Shown here one piece after another: positions 16,934 through 26,697 of a stretch of 64,000 bases of DNA. Numbering within the stretch: position 1 is the stretch's first letter; the number at the start of each line of letters is the position of its first letter. The position numbers were made by a program, and so were the translations under genes. The notes under the pieces are model-generated. The model saw only the letters and a list, made by a program, of their open reading frames with translations, was not told the DNA's origin and ran no database searches. This DNA is from Atopomonas hussainii (lineage in GTDB: Bacteria; Pseudomonadota; Gammaproteobacteria; Pseudomonadales; Pseudomonadaceae): contig NZ_FOAS01000009.1 in assembly GCF_900109735.1 (NCBI RefSeq), forward strand, positions 124,001 through 188,000, given 5' to 3'.

Positions 16934-18847
16934 ATGCGCTTGAAACACCGACTGATCGCCAGTTTTGTGCTGGTCGGCGTGGTGCCGTTATTGCTCACCT
17001 TGGCGGTAGTCACCGCGCAGGTGGGCGAGCGCTTAAAGACCCAAACCGTGCAGCGTATGGAGCAACTGGCGGCGCTCAAAGTGCAGCAGCTGGAGCGCCA
17101 GCAACAGGCGTGGCTGGCTCAGCTAGAAATGCTCACGCGTAATTTAGAGAGCAATTACGAGGGCATGGATGACAACGGCATCATCAGCGCGGCCAATTAC
17201 GACAGCCAGTTCTATCAGCAATTTACTGCCCTGTTTGGCTTTGCCGACATGAAGCTGGTGCGCCCCGATGGGCAAGTGATTTTCACCCTCAAGCGCGGCA
17301 AGGATTATCAACAAAACCTCGCCAGCGCTAGCACGGCGCTGGCGCAGTCGTGGCAGCAAGCCAAGGCCGCCGGGCAAAGCCTGCTCAGCGATGTGCAGAG
17401 CGAAGCGTGGCTGGATGGCCAGCGCACGGTGTACTTGCTCGCCCCGGTGCGCGACGAAGGGCAGCTGCTGGTTTGGCTGGTGTTGAGCATCGACGAAGCC
17501 GGGCTCGGCGCGCTGCACAGCGCCAGCGGTGACGGCAACAGTTTTTGGGTCGGCGCCGATGGCCAGTGGCGGCTCGGTTCTAGCGCTGCGCAGCAACAGG
17601 ATTGGCGCAGCGACGTGGCGCTGCAGCAAGCCCTGCAAGGCAGCGCGGTGGTGAGTGAGCAGCTTGGGCTAAATGGCGAACCGGCACTGCGTGCTTATCA
17701 GGCGGCGCGCTTTGGGCAGCAAAACTGGGTGTTGGTCGAAGAAGTTAGCCGCGAGCAGGCCTTTGCCACGCTGATTTTGCTGCAACGCACCTTACTGCTG
17801 CTGGCACTGGCCGCCGCCGTGGTGGTGGCGGTGGCGACATGGCGCATCACTCGTGCGGTGATCAATCCGCTGGGCGCCGAGCCGGCCGAGATGCGCCGTT
17901 TGGCGCAGCAGTTGGGCGAAGGCCATTTGCGCGTGTTTGCTGCCGAGAATCAGCACGGCGATAGCCTGATGGCCAGTTTGGCGCAGATGGCCGCGCGCTG
18001 GGCCAGTTTGATTGACGAGCTGCGTCAGCTCACCGTGCGCTTAGGCGCCAGCAGCGATGGCTTGGTGGATGCCGCCGGCACCACGCGCCAGCGCGCTACC
18101 GGGCAGAAACAGACCTTCGACCAGATGGTGGTGGCGATCGACGAAATGGCTGCCACAGTGCGCGGCATCGCCGAGAACGCCGCTGCCAGCGCGGCGTCTT
18201 GCACTACCGCCAACGACAGCTTCGCGCATATGCAAACGCGCATGCAGCACATGCTCGATGAGCAAGGCACGCTGGTCAGCGGCATTCAGCACAGCGAGCA
18301 AGTGGTGAAGTCGCTGGCCGAGGGCGCGCAAAACATTGGCAGTGTGTTGCAGGTGATTCAGAGCATTGCCGAGCAGACCAACCTGCTGGCGCTTAACGCG
18401 GCGATTGAGGCGGCGCGCGCCGGCGAGCAGGGTCGTGGGTTTGCCGTGGTGGCCGACGAGGTGCGCACCTTGGCGCAGAAAACCCAAACCTCTACCGAAG
18501 AGATTGCGCAGATCATTCAGCGTTTGCAGCAAGTGGCGCAAGAGGCCGTGCAAGGCATGCTGCAAGCGGCCAAGCAGAGCCAGAGCCTCGGCGGTGAAAC
18601 CCAGCAAGTGCAGGATGCCTTGCAGCAGGTGCGCGGCCAGCTGCACACCTTGGCCGCGCAGGCCGGGCAGATTGCCGAAGCGGCGCATCAGCAATCGGCG
18701 GCCACCGAAGAAATCACCCAAAACATGCACCAGATTCAGCAAGGCACCGACGACAACTTGGCCGCCGCGCGTGACACCGACCAGCAAGGCCAAGCGCTGC
18801 GCGAGCTGGCCCAGCGCTTGGAGCAAAACCTGCGGCATTTCGACTAG
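16934..18847 (+). CDS. Methyl-accepting chemotaxis protein
   Basis: A 637-residue chemoreceptor. TM1 lies at about residues 7-28, followed by a periplasmic sensor domain of roughly 250 residues of the Cache-like size class, TM2 ([19 protein letters not shown]), a HAMP linker and a cytoplasmic signalling domain with the hairpin tip [20 protein letters not shown] and [14 protein letters not shown]. The ligand is not predictable. GGGGAG lies 6 bp before the ATG at 16934, which is why it was preferred over the ATG at 16928. The gene stands alone between leftward genes. Gln-rich stretches flank the methylation regions. Confidence 0.92.
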   Translation: MRLKHRLIASFVLVGVVPLLLTLAVVTAQVGERLKTQTVQRMEQLAALKVQQLERQQQAWLAQLEMLTRNLESNYEGMDDNGIISAANYDSQFYQQFTALFGFADMKLVRPDGQVIFTLKRGKDYQQNLASASTALAQSWQQAKAAGQSLLSDVQSEAWLDGQRTVYLLAPVRDEGQLLVWLVLSIDEAGLGALHSASGDGNSFWVGADGQWRLGSSAAQQQDWRSDVALQQALQGSAVVSEQLGLNGEPALRAYQAARFGQQNWVLVEEVSREQAFATLILLQRTLLLLALAAAVVVAVATWRITRAVINPLGAEPAEMRRLAQQLGEGHLRVFAAENQHGDSLMASLAQMAARWASLIDELRQLTVRLGASSDGLVDAAGTTRQRATGQKQTFDQMVVAIDEMAATVRGIAENAAASAASCTTANDSFAHMQTRMQHMLDEQGTLVSGIQHSEQVVKSLAEGAQNIGSVLQVIQSIAEQTNLLALNAAIEAARAGEQGRGFAVVADEVRTLAQKTQTSTEEIAQIIQRLQQVAQEAVQGMLQAAKQSQSLGGETQQVQDALQQVRGQLHTLAAQAGQIAEAAHQQSAATEEITQNMHQIQQGTDDNLAAARDTDQQGQALRELAQRLEQNLRHFD

Positions 18848-18855
18848 CTGGCGGC

Positions 18856-19761
18856 CTAACCGAGCACCACCAGCACCAGCCCGCCGACCACAATGCTCAC
18901 GCCGAGTAGCTTGGGCAGCGTCATGCGCTCGCCAAGCAGGGCGATGCCCAGGCCCACGCCGAGCGGGATGCTCACTTGGCGCAGCGCCACCACGTAGCTG
19001 ACATCGCTGGCGTAGGCCATGGCCCACACTACTAAGGCGTAAGTGACCAGCATCATCACCCCAGTAAACACACTGCTGCGCCAGGCCATGGGCTGCCCGC
19101 GCAGTTGCGCGCGTTCGCTGGGCAGCAGCATGGCGAGGCTCGTCCACAGGCTGGCGGTGCCGGCCTGCAGCACCACATACACCAAGGCAATGCCGCCGTC
19201 GCTGAGGCCATGGCCGGGCAGTTGGCGCATGGCGCGGGTGGCGATGTCATCGACCAGCGAATAACCGGCGGTAGCGCTGGCCGCCAGCAGGGCGAACAAG
19301 GTCGCTTGGTTGAGGTAATTGCGCCAGTGCCAGTCGCTAAAGCGCTGCATGGGCAGAAAAAAGCAGCCGCCGACGATCAGCACGATACCCACCACGGCTT
19401 GCGTGCTGATGCGTTCGGCGGTGCCCAACAGGAGGCTGCCGAGCAGCAGCAAAATCAGCGGTGACGAGCGGATCAGCGGGTACAGCGCCGACAGCTCGCC
19501 CTGTTGGTAGGCGCGTGCCAGCCCCCACAAATACAGGCATTGGCACAGCCCGGTGAGCAGCAGCCAGCCCCAGATCTCCAGCGTTAAGGCGGTGAGCAGC
19601 GGCCAGGCCAAGCCGAGCACCAGCGGCAGGCCAAGCAGAAAGCCCCACCACGAGGCCAAGCAGAAGTAGCCCAGCGTCGGGCTGGCCTTCTTGCCGGCCA
19701 GATTCCAACTGGCGTGGGCGATGGCCGAGAGCAGTACCAACAGCAGGCTCAGGCCACTCAT
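18856..19761 (-). CDS. DMT superfamily (EamA) transporter
   Basis: A 301-residue inner-membrane protein with about ten hydrophobic helices in two EamA repeats of the drug/metabolite transporter superfamily. EamA motifs include AIAHASWNLAGKKA at the N-terminus and the C-terminal GERMTLPKLLGVSIVVGGL. Its start codon directly abuts the stop of the aminoethylphosphonate permease gene, so it is the last gene of that operon. A role in moving an AEP breakdown product or a related amino-phosphonate is inferred from context only; the substrate cannot be read from sequence. Confidence 0.85.
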   Translation of the reverse strand: MSGLSLLLVLLSAIAHASWNLAGKKASPTLGYFCLASWWGFLLGLPLVLGLAWPLLTALTLEIWGWLLLTGLCQCLYLWGLARAYQQGELSALYPLIRSSPLILLLLGSLLLGTAERISTQAVVGIVLIVGGCFFLPMQRFSDWHWRNYLNQATLFALLAASATAGYSLVDDIATRAMRQLPGHGLSDGGIALVYVVLQAGTASLWTSLAMLLPSERAQLRGQPMAWRSSVFTGVMMLVTYALVVWAMAYASDVSYVVALRQVSIPLGVGLGIALLGERMTLPKLLGVSIVVGGLVLVVLG

Positions 19762-21471
19762 TTAGCGGCCGCCGCGCCAGTGTTGGGTGTGTCGGCTGAG
19801 CCACGCGCTCAGCGCGCCGTGCAGCAATTTAGCGAGCAAGCAGGTAGCCATGATGGTCACCGCCATGGCCGCTGCGGGGGCGGTGTCGCCGGCTTCGTCC
19901 ATGTTCAGTACCGCCACGGCGGCCAGCGCGGTGTCCGGGCCGTAGAGGAAGATCACCGCTGAGACGGTGGTCATCGCATTGACGAACAAATACAGGGCGA
20001 TATCCAACAGCGCCGGGGCCGATAGCGGCAGGGTGATTTGCCGCAGCATGCGCCAGCGCGAGGCGCGCAGCGACTGGCCGACGGCCTCGAACTCGTGATC
20101 CAGCTGCTTCAATGCCGTCAGCGCGGTGAGGTGCGCCACCGAATAGAAGTGCGCCACCGTGCACAGCACCAGAATCGCCATGCTGCCGTACAGGCCGTTG
20201 AGCGGGTTGCTGGGGTGGTTAAAGAAGAAGATATACGCCAAGCCCAAAGTCAGCCCCGGCACCGCCAGCGGCAACAGGCTGCACAGTTGGAACAGTGCCA
20301 GCAGCGGCTTGGGCTGCGGGGTGCGCTCGCTCAGCCAAGCATTGAAGAACACCACGGCGGTGCCGACCAGCATGGTCAGCGCGGCGAGGGTCAGCGAGTT
20401 GCCGTAGGCCGTCCAACCGCCGCCATCCATGCGGCCAAATTCGTAGTTACGCAGGCTCAGTTCCAAGTTATACGGCCAGTAGCGCACCAGCGAGGCATAG
20501 ATCGCCATGCCGATGACTAAGCCAATAAAGCCCAGCACCGGGGTGAGCAAGGCGGCGCCGGTCAGTTCGCGGCGCAGGTTGGCTTTGGGTTGATAAGGCA
20601 CGGCGCGCGCGGTGAGGCTGGCGGCTTGTTTGCGCTGCACCCAACGGTCGGCGACAAAGGCCAGCAGCGCCGGTAACAGCAGCAACACGCTGATCACCGC
20701 GCCCATCTCGAATTTTTGTTGGCCGATCACCTGTTTGTAGATGTCGGTGGCCAGCACCTCGTAGTTGCCGCCGATCACCTTAGGCACGCCGAAGTCGGTA
20801 AACACCAGAATAAACACCACAAAGGCGGCACTGACCAAGCCGTAGCGCGCCCCCGGCAGGGTGACGGTGAAGAAGGTGCGCAGGCTGGAGGCGCGCAGCA
20901 CTTCGGCGGCCTCGTAGTGGCGCGCATCGGCGTGGCGCATGGCGGTGATTAGAATCATCAGCGCATGCGGAAAGGTCCAGAAGCACGAGCCGAGCACTAT
21001 GCCCAGTGGGCCGTAGATGGAGGTCTCGCCCAGCCAGCTTTTAAAGATGCCTTGCTCGCCGAACAGGTAGATCAAACTCAGCGCCGGCAATAGCGACGGG
21101 GCGAGAATCGGCAGCATCAGCAGTGCCTGAATGCCACCGCGCAGCGGCAAACGGGTGCGGGTCAGCGCCCAGGCGCTGGCAAAGGCTAGGCTGACCACGA
21201 TCACCGTGCTGGCGCTGGCAATCCACAGCGAATGGCTTAAGCCACGGGCAATCCCGCCGCTGGCGAAATAGGCCTCAAAGTTAGCCAAGCCGACGAAGGC
21301 GCCGTTGCCATCGGCAACACTCTTAGACAGCAAGCTGTACAGCGGGCCGAGCAGCAGCACGGCAAACAGGCCCAGCGCGGCAACCAGCCACAAGGCCCAG
21401 CGCAGGCGCTCGCGTTGCCACGCGGTGAGGGCCCAGCGGGCCGGGGGTAATGCGGTAGCGGAAACAGTCAC
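19762..21471 (-). CDS. 2-aminoethylphosphonate ABC transporter permease (PhnU2-type)
   Basis: A 569-residue fused permease with two copies of the binding-protein-dependent transport domain, each about six membrane helices, in the style of Fe3+/AEP-type importers. The EAA loops are recognisable (YEAAEVLRASSLRTFFTVTLPGA in the first half, shown in part, and FEAVGQSLRASRWRML in the second). A GTG start at 21471 with GAAGGA before it was chosen because it falls after the ATPase stop at 21497; the frame is open further upstream but would overlap that gene. It works with the ATPase and binding protein encoded upstream. Confidence 0.88.
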   Translation of the reverse strand: MTVSATALPPARWALTAWQRERLRWALWLVAALGLFAVLLLGPLYSLLSKSVADGNGAFVGLANFEAYFASGGIARGLSHSLWIASASTVIVVSLAFASAWALTRTRLPLRGGIQALLMLPILAPSLLPALSLIYLFGEQGIFKSWLGETSIYGPLGIVLGSCFWTFPHALMILITAMRHADARHYEAAEVLRASSLRTFFTVTLPGARYGLVSAAFVVFILVFTDFGVPKVIGGNYEVLATDIYKQVIGQQKFEMGAVISVLLLLPALLAFVADRWVQRKQAASLTARAVPYQPKANLRRELTGAALLTPVLGFIGLVIGMAIYASLVRYWPYNLELSLRNYEFGRMDGGGWTAYGNSLTLAALTMLVGTAVVFFNAWLSERTPQPKPLLALFQLCSLLPLAVPGLTLGLAYIFFFNHPSNPLNGLYGSMAILVLCTVAHFYSVAHLTALTALKQLDHEFEAVGQSLRASRWRMLRQITLPLSAPALLDIALYLFVNAMTTVSAVIFLYGPDTALAAVAVLNMDEAGDTAPAAAMAVTIMATCLLAKLLHGALSAWLSRHTQHWRGGR

Positions 21472-21496
21472 AAGGTCTTCCTTCAGGCCAAGGCCG

Positions 21497-22555
21497 TTAC
21501 GCGGCAAAGCAGCGCAGGGCTTCTTGCGGCAGGCGCAGGCCCAGTTGCTGGCCTTCGGCCAAGGCCAAGGCGCGCGCACTGCGCGGGTCAATATCGACGA
21601 TCAAACGCTGTTGCAGGCACGGCACATGCACCCGCGAGCGGATAAAGGTGCCGAGAAAATCCAGCTGCTCGACCACCACCGGCAGGCTGTCGGCGCTGGG
21701 GCGGCACAGTTCGACTTCTTCCGGGCGAATCGCCAGGCGCAGGGCACTGCCTTGCTTGCCGTGGGTGTGCGCTAAACGCAGCACATGCTCACCGACTTGC
21801 GCTTGTTCGGGGCCCAGCAGGGTGGAGTCGACAAAGTTCATCGCGCCAATAAAGTCGGCAACAAAGGCGCTGGCTGGGTGTTGGTAGATCTCCAGCGGGG
21901 TGCCGATTTGTTCGATCACGCCGTGGTTCATCACCACCACGCGGTCGGCCATGGTCAGCGCCTCTTCTTGGTCGTGGGTGACCAAAATGGTGGTCACGCC
22001 GAGTTGCTGTTGCAGGCTGCGAATCTCGCGGCGCAGGTGTTGGCGCACGCGCGCATCCAGCGCCGAAAGCGGCTCATCGAGCAGCAGTAGGCCCGGCTCC
22101 GGGGCCATCGCGCGGGCCAAAGCCACACGCTGCTGCTGGCCGCCCGAGAGTTGATTGGGGTATTTGCGCGCCTGATCGCTCAGGCCAATCAGTGCCAGTA
22201 GCTCGGCGACGCGCGCGGCGATTTTCGCCTTGGGCCACTTCAGGCTGCGCAGGCCGAAGGCCACGTTGTCGAACACGCTGAGGTTGGGGAACAGCGCATA
22301 GGACTGAAAGACAATGCCAAAGTCACGCTCGCGCGGCGGCAGGTTGCCGATGTCACGGCCGTTTTGTTGCAGCTGGCCGCTGTCGTGTTGCTCCAGCCCG
22401 GCGATGATGCGCAGCAGGGTGGTCTTGCCGCAGCCCGAGGGGCCGAGAAAGCACACCAGCTCACCGGCGGCGATATTCAGTTGGATATCGCGCAGGGCGT
22501 GGAAGGCGCCAAAGTGTTTGTTGATTCCCGACAGGCTTAATCCATGAGCGTGCAT
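21497..22555 (-). CDS. 2-aminoethylphosphonate ABC transporter ATP-binding protein (PhnT2-type)
   Basis: A 352-residue ATPase energising AEP import. Walker A is GPSGCGKTTLL, the Q-loop lies in FGIVFQSYALFP, the signature is LSGGQQQRVALARAM, Walker B is LLLLDEPLSALD and the switch histidine is in LVTHDQEEAL. A C-terminal TOBE-like domain follows (about residues 265-350). The ATG at 22555 has AAGGAG upstream; the frame stays open another 50 codons but without family similarity. It is 64 bp downstream of the binding protein gene. AEP specificity comes from the linked phnW and phnX. Confidence 0.9.
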   Translation of the reverse strand: MHAHGLSLSGINKHFGAFHALRDIQLNIAAGELVCFLGPSGCGKTTLLRIIAGLEQHDSGQLQQNGRDIGNLPPRERDFGIVFQSYALFPNLSVFDNVAFGLRSLKWPKAKIAARVAELLALIGLSDQARKYPNQLSGGQQQRVALARAMAPEPGLLLLDEPLSALDARVRQHLRREIRSLQQQLGVTTILVTHDQEEALTMADRVVVMNHGVIEQIGTPLEIYQHPASAFVADFIGAMNFVDSTLLGPEQAQVGEHVLRLAHTHGKQGSALRLAIRPEEVELCRPSADSLPVVVEQLDFLGTFIRSRVHVPCLQQRLIVDIDPRSARALALAEGQQLGLRLPQEALRCFAA

Positions 22556-22619
22556 GGCAACTCCTTGTGTAAACGGCCGCGCGCCGCTGCAAGGCAACGG
22601 CGCGCGGCGTGGCGAACGG

Positions 22620-23633
22620 TTATTGCGCTTCGGCTTTGCCTTCGTAACGGCTCTGCCACTGGCTGAGGATGCGCTCGCGGTTAGCGGCAGCCCACGTGAA
22701 GTCATTCTTAATCAGCAGCTTTTCCGGCTCGGCGGGGAAGTGCTTAACCGGCTTGGCCACGCCCGGCATGGCCACGATGGCATAGCCTTCGTTGTACAGC
22801 TGGTTGGCTTTTTCGCTCACCGCCCAGTCGAGCAGGGTCTTGGCAGCGTCGCTTTGCTTGCCTTTGATGATGGCGGCGGCTTCCATCTCCCAGCCGAGGC
22901 CTTCGCTGGGGAAGATCAGCTCCAGCGGCGCGCCGTTTTCTTTCTCGCGGGCACCACGGAAGGCGAACGAGATACCGATCGCGGCTTCACCGCTGGCGGC
23001 CATCTTGCAGGGCTTGGAGCCGGAATGGGTGTAGCTCTTGATGTTCTGGTGCAGGCCATCCATGTAAGCCCAGCCTTTGTCTTCGCCAAAGGTTTGCAGC
23101 CAAGCCGACACATCTAAATAGCCAGTGCCGGAGGAGGCCGGATGCGGCATGACGATGTGGTTCTGGTACTCCGGCTTGGTCAGGTCTTGCCAGCTGGTCG
23201 GCGGGGTCAGGTTGTGCTTCTTCGCTTCGACGGTGTTGAAGCAGATCGCCGCCATCCATGCGTCCATACCAACCCACTGCGGCGGGTTTTGCTTGTCGCG
23301 GTACAGCGGGTTCAGCTGCTCGACGCCTTTGGGCGCGTAGCCTTCCAGCAGGCCTTGCTGTTGCAGCAGCATCAGGCTGGTGCCGGCTAAGCCCCATACC
23401 GCATCGGCGCGCGGGTTGTCTTTCTCGGCCAACAAGCGGGCGGTGATGATGCCGGTGGAGTCACGCACCCACTTGATGGTGATCTCCGGGTGATCTTGGT
23501 TAAAGCGCTCGGCGTACTTTTGCAGGTCTTCGGCTTCCAGCGCGGTGTACACGGTCAGCTCGGTATTGGCCTGCGCGGTGAGGGCGAACAAGGTGCCGGA
23601 CAAGGCCAGCAGGTGCTTTAACGGCTTACGCAT
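22620..23633 (-). CDS. 2-aminoethylphosphonate-binding periplasmic protein (PhnS2-type)
   Basis: A 337-residue periplasmic binding protein with signal peptide (residues 1-22, ending LTAQA) and a type II fold like iron(III)- and AEP-binding proteins. Motifs include ELTVYTALEAEDLQKYAERF, KDNPRADAVWGLAGTS and PHPASSGTGYLDVSAWLQ. First gene of the four-gene leftward transport operon (binding protein, ATPase, permease, DMT transporter). Related proteins in Pseudomonas bind AEP with high affinity (AepX type); the same fold also binds ferric iron, but the neighbours favour AEP. Confidence 0.88.
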   Translation of the reverse strand: MRKPLKHLLALSGTLFALTAQANTELTVYTALEAEDLQKYAERFNQDHPEITIKWVRDSTGIITARLLAEKDNPRADAVWGLAGTSLMLLQQQGLLEGYAPKGVEQLNPLYRDKQNPPQWVGMDAWMAAICFNTVEAKKHNLTPPTSWQDLTKPEYQNHIVMPHPASSGTGYLDVSAWLQTFGEDKGWAYMDGLHQNIKSYTHSGSKPCKMAASGEAAIGISFAFRGAREKENGAPLELIFPSEGLGWEMEAAAIIKGKQSDAAKTLLDWAVSEKANQLYNEGYAIVAMPGVAKPVKHFPAEPEKLLIKNDFTWAAANRERILSQWQSRYEGKAEAQ

Positions 23634-23741
23634 GGTGAATCACTCCTAGGTCGTTATAACCGCAGCTTGGGCTTGCGGGGTGAGATTGAGGGAGGATGCT
23701 AGGCAGGCCGTATTGCAGCGGTGTGACGGGGTGGCGGCATA

Positions 23742-23763
23742 TGCCCCAGATTTTCTTGGGGCA
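23742..23763. repeat. Inverted repeat between AEP-binding protein and LysR genes
   Basis: TGCCCCA and TGGGGCA are separated by an 8-nt AT-rich spacer. The site lies in the 161-bp gap that must hold both the promoter of the AEP transport operon and the end of the LysR gene. It could be an operator or a weak terminator; the sequence does not decide. Confidence 0.35.
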
Positions 23764-23794
23764 CTGCTGAGGTCGCCTTGGGCTAGTCCAAGGC

Positions 23795-24700
23795 TTACCA
23801 ACGGCGCAGCCCCGCGCCGTGGTGGCGTACTTCGCGCTTTAGCCAGTCGCAGAAGGCCAGTACTTTGGGGCGCTGATCGCCGCGTTGGCAGACTAAATAG
23901 TGCCCGCCACGGGTGGCCATTACCCCGGCGTGGGGGCGTACTAAGCTGCCGTCGCGCAGCGCGTCTTCGACCAAAAAGCTGCGCGTTAGCAGCACGCCAT
24001 CGCCACGCCGCACGGCCTGCATGGCCAAGGTGGTGGTGTCGAACTCCAGCGCCGCTGGCGGTGCCAAGCCGTCCACTTGTTGGCAGGCCAGCCACTGATG
24101 CCAGCCTTCGCGGTAGCCGAGCACGCTGTACAGCGGCCACTCGCACAGCTCGCGGGCCGAGCCCGGCGCGCCGCGCTGATCCAGCGTTTCTGGGCTGCAT
24201 ACCACCAGCCAATGCTCGGTGGTCAGGCGCTCGACTTGGCGGTTGCTCCAGTCGCCGTAGCCGTTGCAGATCTCCACATCGGCGTTGCTGTCATCCTCGA
24301 ACACGGTCCATGGCGATGAGCTGATGCGCAGGCGAAAACGCGGGTATTCGGCGAGAAAGCGATGCAAGCGCGGGGCGAGAAAGTGCTCGGCAAACGAGCT
24401 GGAGGCCTTGACCGAGATCTGCGTGCGGCTGCGTTCGCCGAACAGCTCTTCGGTGCTGCTGTGCAGGTTATGGAAGGCTTGGGTCAGCGGCGGCAAATAG
24501 CTGCGACCAATATCGGTGAGGCGCAGGCCTTTGGCTTCGCGAATAAACAGTTGGCAGTCCAAGTGCCGCTCCAGCAGTTTGACCTGCTGGCTGACCGCCG
24601 CTTGGGTGACATGCAGTTCTTCCCCGGCGCGGGTAAAGCTGCCCAAGCGGGCCGAGGCCTCGAAGGCGCGCAGGGCGTTGAGTGGCGGCAGGCTGGTCAT
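23795..24700 (-). CDS. LysR family regulator of the aminoethylphosphonate cluster
   Basis: A 301-residue LysR-type regulator of the GcvA-like subgroup. The N-terminal winged helix-turn-helix is ALRAFEASARLGSFTRAGEE followed by LHVTQAAVSQQVKLLE; the remainder is the ligand-binding domain (about residues 92-295). It sits between the leftward AEP transport genes and the rightward HAD-phnW-phnX genes, 177 bp from the latter, so it very likely controls both in response to AEP or a product. Ligand and operator are unknown. Confidence 0.9.
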   Translation of the reverse strand: MTSLPPLNALRAFEASARLGSFTRAGEELHVTQAAVSQQVKLLERHLDCQLFIREAKGLRLTDIGRSYLPPLTQAFHNLHSSTEELFGERSRTQISVKASSSFAEHFLAPRLHRFLAEYPRFRLRISSSPWTVFEDDSNADVEICNGYGDWSNRQVERLTTEHWLVVCSPETLDQRGAPGSARELCEWPLYSVLGYREGWHQWLACQQVDGLAPPAALEFDTTTLAMQAVRRGDGVLLTRSFLVEDALRDGSLVRPHAGVMATRGGHYLVCQRGDQRPKVLAFCDWLKREVRHHGAGLRRW

Positions 24701-24877
24701 GGTCTGCTTATACCTAGTCAGTCATGTGATGGGTTGGCAGTAAACGGCAGGCGCATGACAGGCATGTGACAAGGGTTAAGCAAAACTTGGTCAGCGGCTA
24801 AGGGGTGGTGTCTGGGCTAGGCCAGAGTGGCTGCCGATACTGAGCGGCATGTTTTCGCTGCCCCTTTGGAGACTCAC

Positions 24878-25567
24878 ATGCCCGGTGCCAACCTGGCCAT
24901 TTTCGATTTGGATCACACCCTGCTGGCCGGCGACTGCTCGCAGTTGTGGGGTGAACACATGCAGCGCCTCGGCTGGGTGGAGGCGCAGGCGTTTGCCGCC
25001 GCGCACCAAGCCTTGATGGCCGATTACCACGAGCGCGGCCTCGACATGCAGGCCTATCTGGCCCTGACCTTGGCGCCTTTGGCCGGACGCAGCGAGCGCG
25101 AGGTCAATACAGAGGTTGCGCTGTTTGTGCAGGAGCACATAGTGCCGCGCCTGTATGCACAAAGCTGGGATTTGCTCGACCAGCACCGCCGCGCTGGCGA
25201 TGAGCTGTTGCTGATCTCCGCCAGTGAAGACTTCTTGGTCGCCCCGATTGGTCGCGCGCTGGGCTTTAGGTACATCTTCGGCGTGCCCTGTGAGCGCAGC
25301 GACGGCCGCTTTACCGGGCGTGGCGCCGGTGAGCCTACTTATGGGCAAGGCAAAGTGCATTGCCTAGAGCGCTGGCTGGCCAGCCGTGGCCAGCACGCCA
25401 CCCACAGCACCTTTTACAGCGACTCGCACAACGACTTGCCGCTGCTGGAGTGGGTGAGCCAGCCGGTACCCACCAACCCTAATGCGCAATTACGCCAGAT
25501 CGCCGCTGCACGCGGTTGGGTTTGCTTGCAGCTGAATCAACCGCCGCGCCGCCGCGCGCAGGCATAA
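24878..25567 (+). CDS. HAD-IB family phosphatase (SerB-like)
   Basis: A 229-residue cytosolic HAD-IB hydrolase. Motif I is IFDLDHTLLAGD, motif II is LLLISASEDFLVAPI, the motif III lysine is in YGQGKVHCLE and motif IV is FYSDSHNDLPLLE, as in phosphoserine and histidinol-phosphate phosphatases of this class. GGAG precedes the ATG at 24878. It is the first gene of a three-gene rightward operon with phnW (11-bp gap) and phnX. Similar genes adjoin AEP loci in some proteobacteria; the substrate is not known. Confidence 0.87.
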   Translation: MPGANLAIFDLDHTLLAGDCSQLWGEHMQRLGWVEAQAFAAAHQALMADYHERGLDMQAYLALTLAPLAGRSEREVNTEVALFVQEHIVPRLYAQSWDLLDQHRRAGDELLLISASEDFLVAPIGRALGFRYIFGVPCERSDGRFTGRGAGEPTYGQGKVHCLERWLASRGQHATHSTFYSDSHNDLPLLEWVSQPVPTNPNAQLRQIAAARGWVCLQLNQPPRRRAQA

Positions 25568-25578
25568 CGGAGGCCCTT

Positions 25579-26697
25579 ATGCGCGAACCGCTATTGCTGA
25601 CTCCCGGCCCACTGACCACTAGCCTCGCTACCAAAAGCGCCATGCTGCGCGACTGGGGCTCGTGGGACAGCGCCTTTAACGAGCTAACCGCTGGCATCTG
25701 CCGCGACTTATTACGCATCGCCAACGCCGAAGCCAGCCATGTGTGCGTGCCGCTACAAGGCTCCGGCACCTTCGCCGTGGAAGCCGCCGTAGGCACGTTA
25801 GTGCCCCGCGATGGCTGCCTGCTGGTTCTGGTCAACGGCGCTTACGGGCGGCGCATGGCGCAGCTCACCGAAGTGATGGGCCGCGCCGTGCAGGTGTTGG
25901 AGTTTGCTGACGATCAACCGGCTTGCCCCAAGGCGCTGGCGGCTTACCTCAGCGTGCACCCGGAAGTTACCCATGTTGGGGTGATTCATTGCGAAACCAG
26001 CACCGGCTTGCTGAATCCATTACAGGCGCTGGCAGAGGTGGTGGCCGCAGAGGGGCGCGGCTTGTTGGTCGACAGCATGAGTGCGTTTGGCGCTTTGCCA
26101 GTAGATGCGCGCCGCCTGCCGTTTACCGCCCTGATTGCCTCCGCCAACAAGTGCTTAGAAGGCGTGCCGGGCATGGGTTTTGTATTGGTTGAGCGACAAG
26201 CCTTGAGTGCTGCGCAAGGCAATAGCCACTCGTTGGCGTTGGATCTGTATGACCAGCACGCCTATATGGCGCGCACGGGGCAATGGCGCTATACGCCGCC
26301 GACCCACGTGCTGGCGGCGTTGCGCAGTGCTTTGGATAGTTATCACGCCGAGGGTGGCCAAGCTGCGCGGCTGGCCCGTTACCGCGATAACGCAGAAGCA
26401 CTGCTGGCTGGGCTGCGTGAGTTAGGGCTGGAGACTTATCTGCCCCCAGCGTGTCAGGCGCCGATCATCGTTACCGTGCACGCGCCGCGGCTTGCCGGTT
26501 ATGGCTTTGGCAGGCTGTACCAGGCAGCGCGTGAGCGCGGCTTCATTCTTTACCCCGGCAAGCTTACGGCGCTGGAAACCTTCCGTGTTGGTTGTATTGG
26601 CGCCATAAATCGCGCCGATATACAGCAGGCCCTAGCTGCATTGGGCAGCGCTTTAGCCGATATGGGCTGGCAAGCCCCTAAGGAGTGTGCCGCATGA
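25579..26697 (+). CDS. phnW: 2-aminoethylphosphonate-pyruvate transaminase
   Basis: A 372-residue PLP enzyme that moves the amino group of 2-aminoethylphosphonate to pyruvate, giving phosphonoacetaldehyde and alanine. The N-terminus [20 protein letters not shown] and the MLRDWGSWD motif are diagnostic for PhnW. The PLP lysine is in [15 protein letters not shown], and the cofactor aspartate is in [11 protein letters not shown]. The ATG at 25579 has GGAGG upstream; the frame is open another 21 codons inside the previous gene. Its stop overlaps the phnX start by 4 bp. Confidence 0.96.
   Translation: MREPLLLTPGPLTTSLATKSAMLRDWGSWDSAFNELTAGICRDLLRIANAEASHVCVPLQGSGTFAVEAAVGTLVPRDGCLLVLVNGAYGRRMAQLTEVMGRAVQVLEFADDQPACPKALAAYLSVHPEVTHVGVIHCETSTGLLNPLQALAEVVAAEGRGLLVDSMSAFGALPVDARRLPFTALIASANKCLEGVPGMGFVLVERQALSAAQGNSHSLALDLYDQHAYMARTGQWRYTPPTHVLAALRSALDSYHAEGGQAARLARYRDNAEALLAGLRELGLETYLPPACQAPIIVTVHAPRLAGYGFGRLYQAARERGFILYPGKLTALETFRVGCIGAINRADIQQALAALGSALADMGWQAPKECAA

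Noticed and set aside
18041-19147. A 368-codon leftward frame opposite the chemoreceptor
   Set aside because: It is antisense to the signalling domain of a clear chemoreceptor and overlaps the DMT transporter gene; it shows no family motif.
23646-24212. Open frame opposite and beside the LysR gene
   Set aside because: It is a shadow of the LysR reading frame extending into the gap, with no motif.
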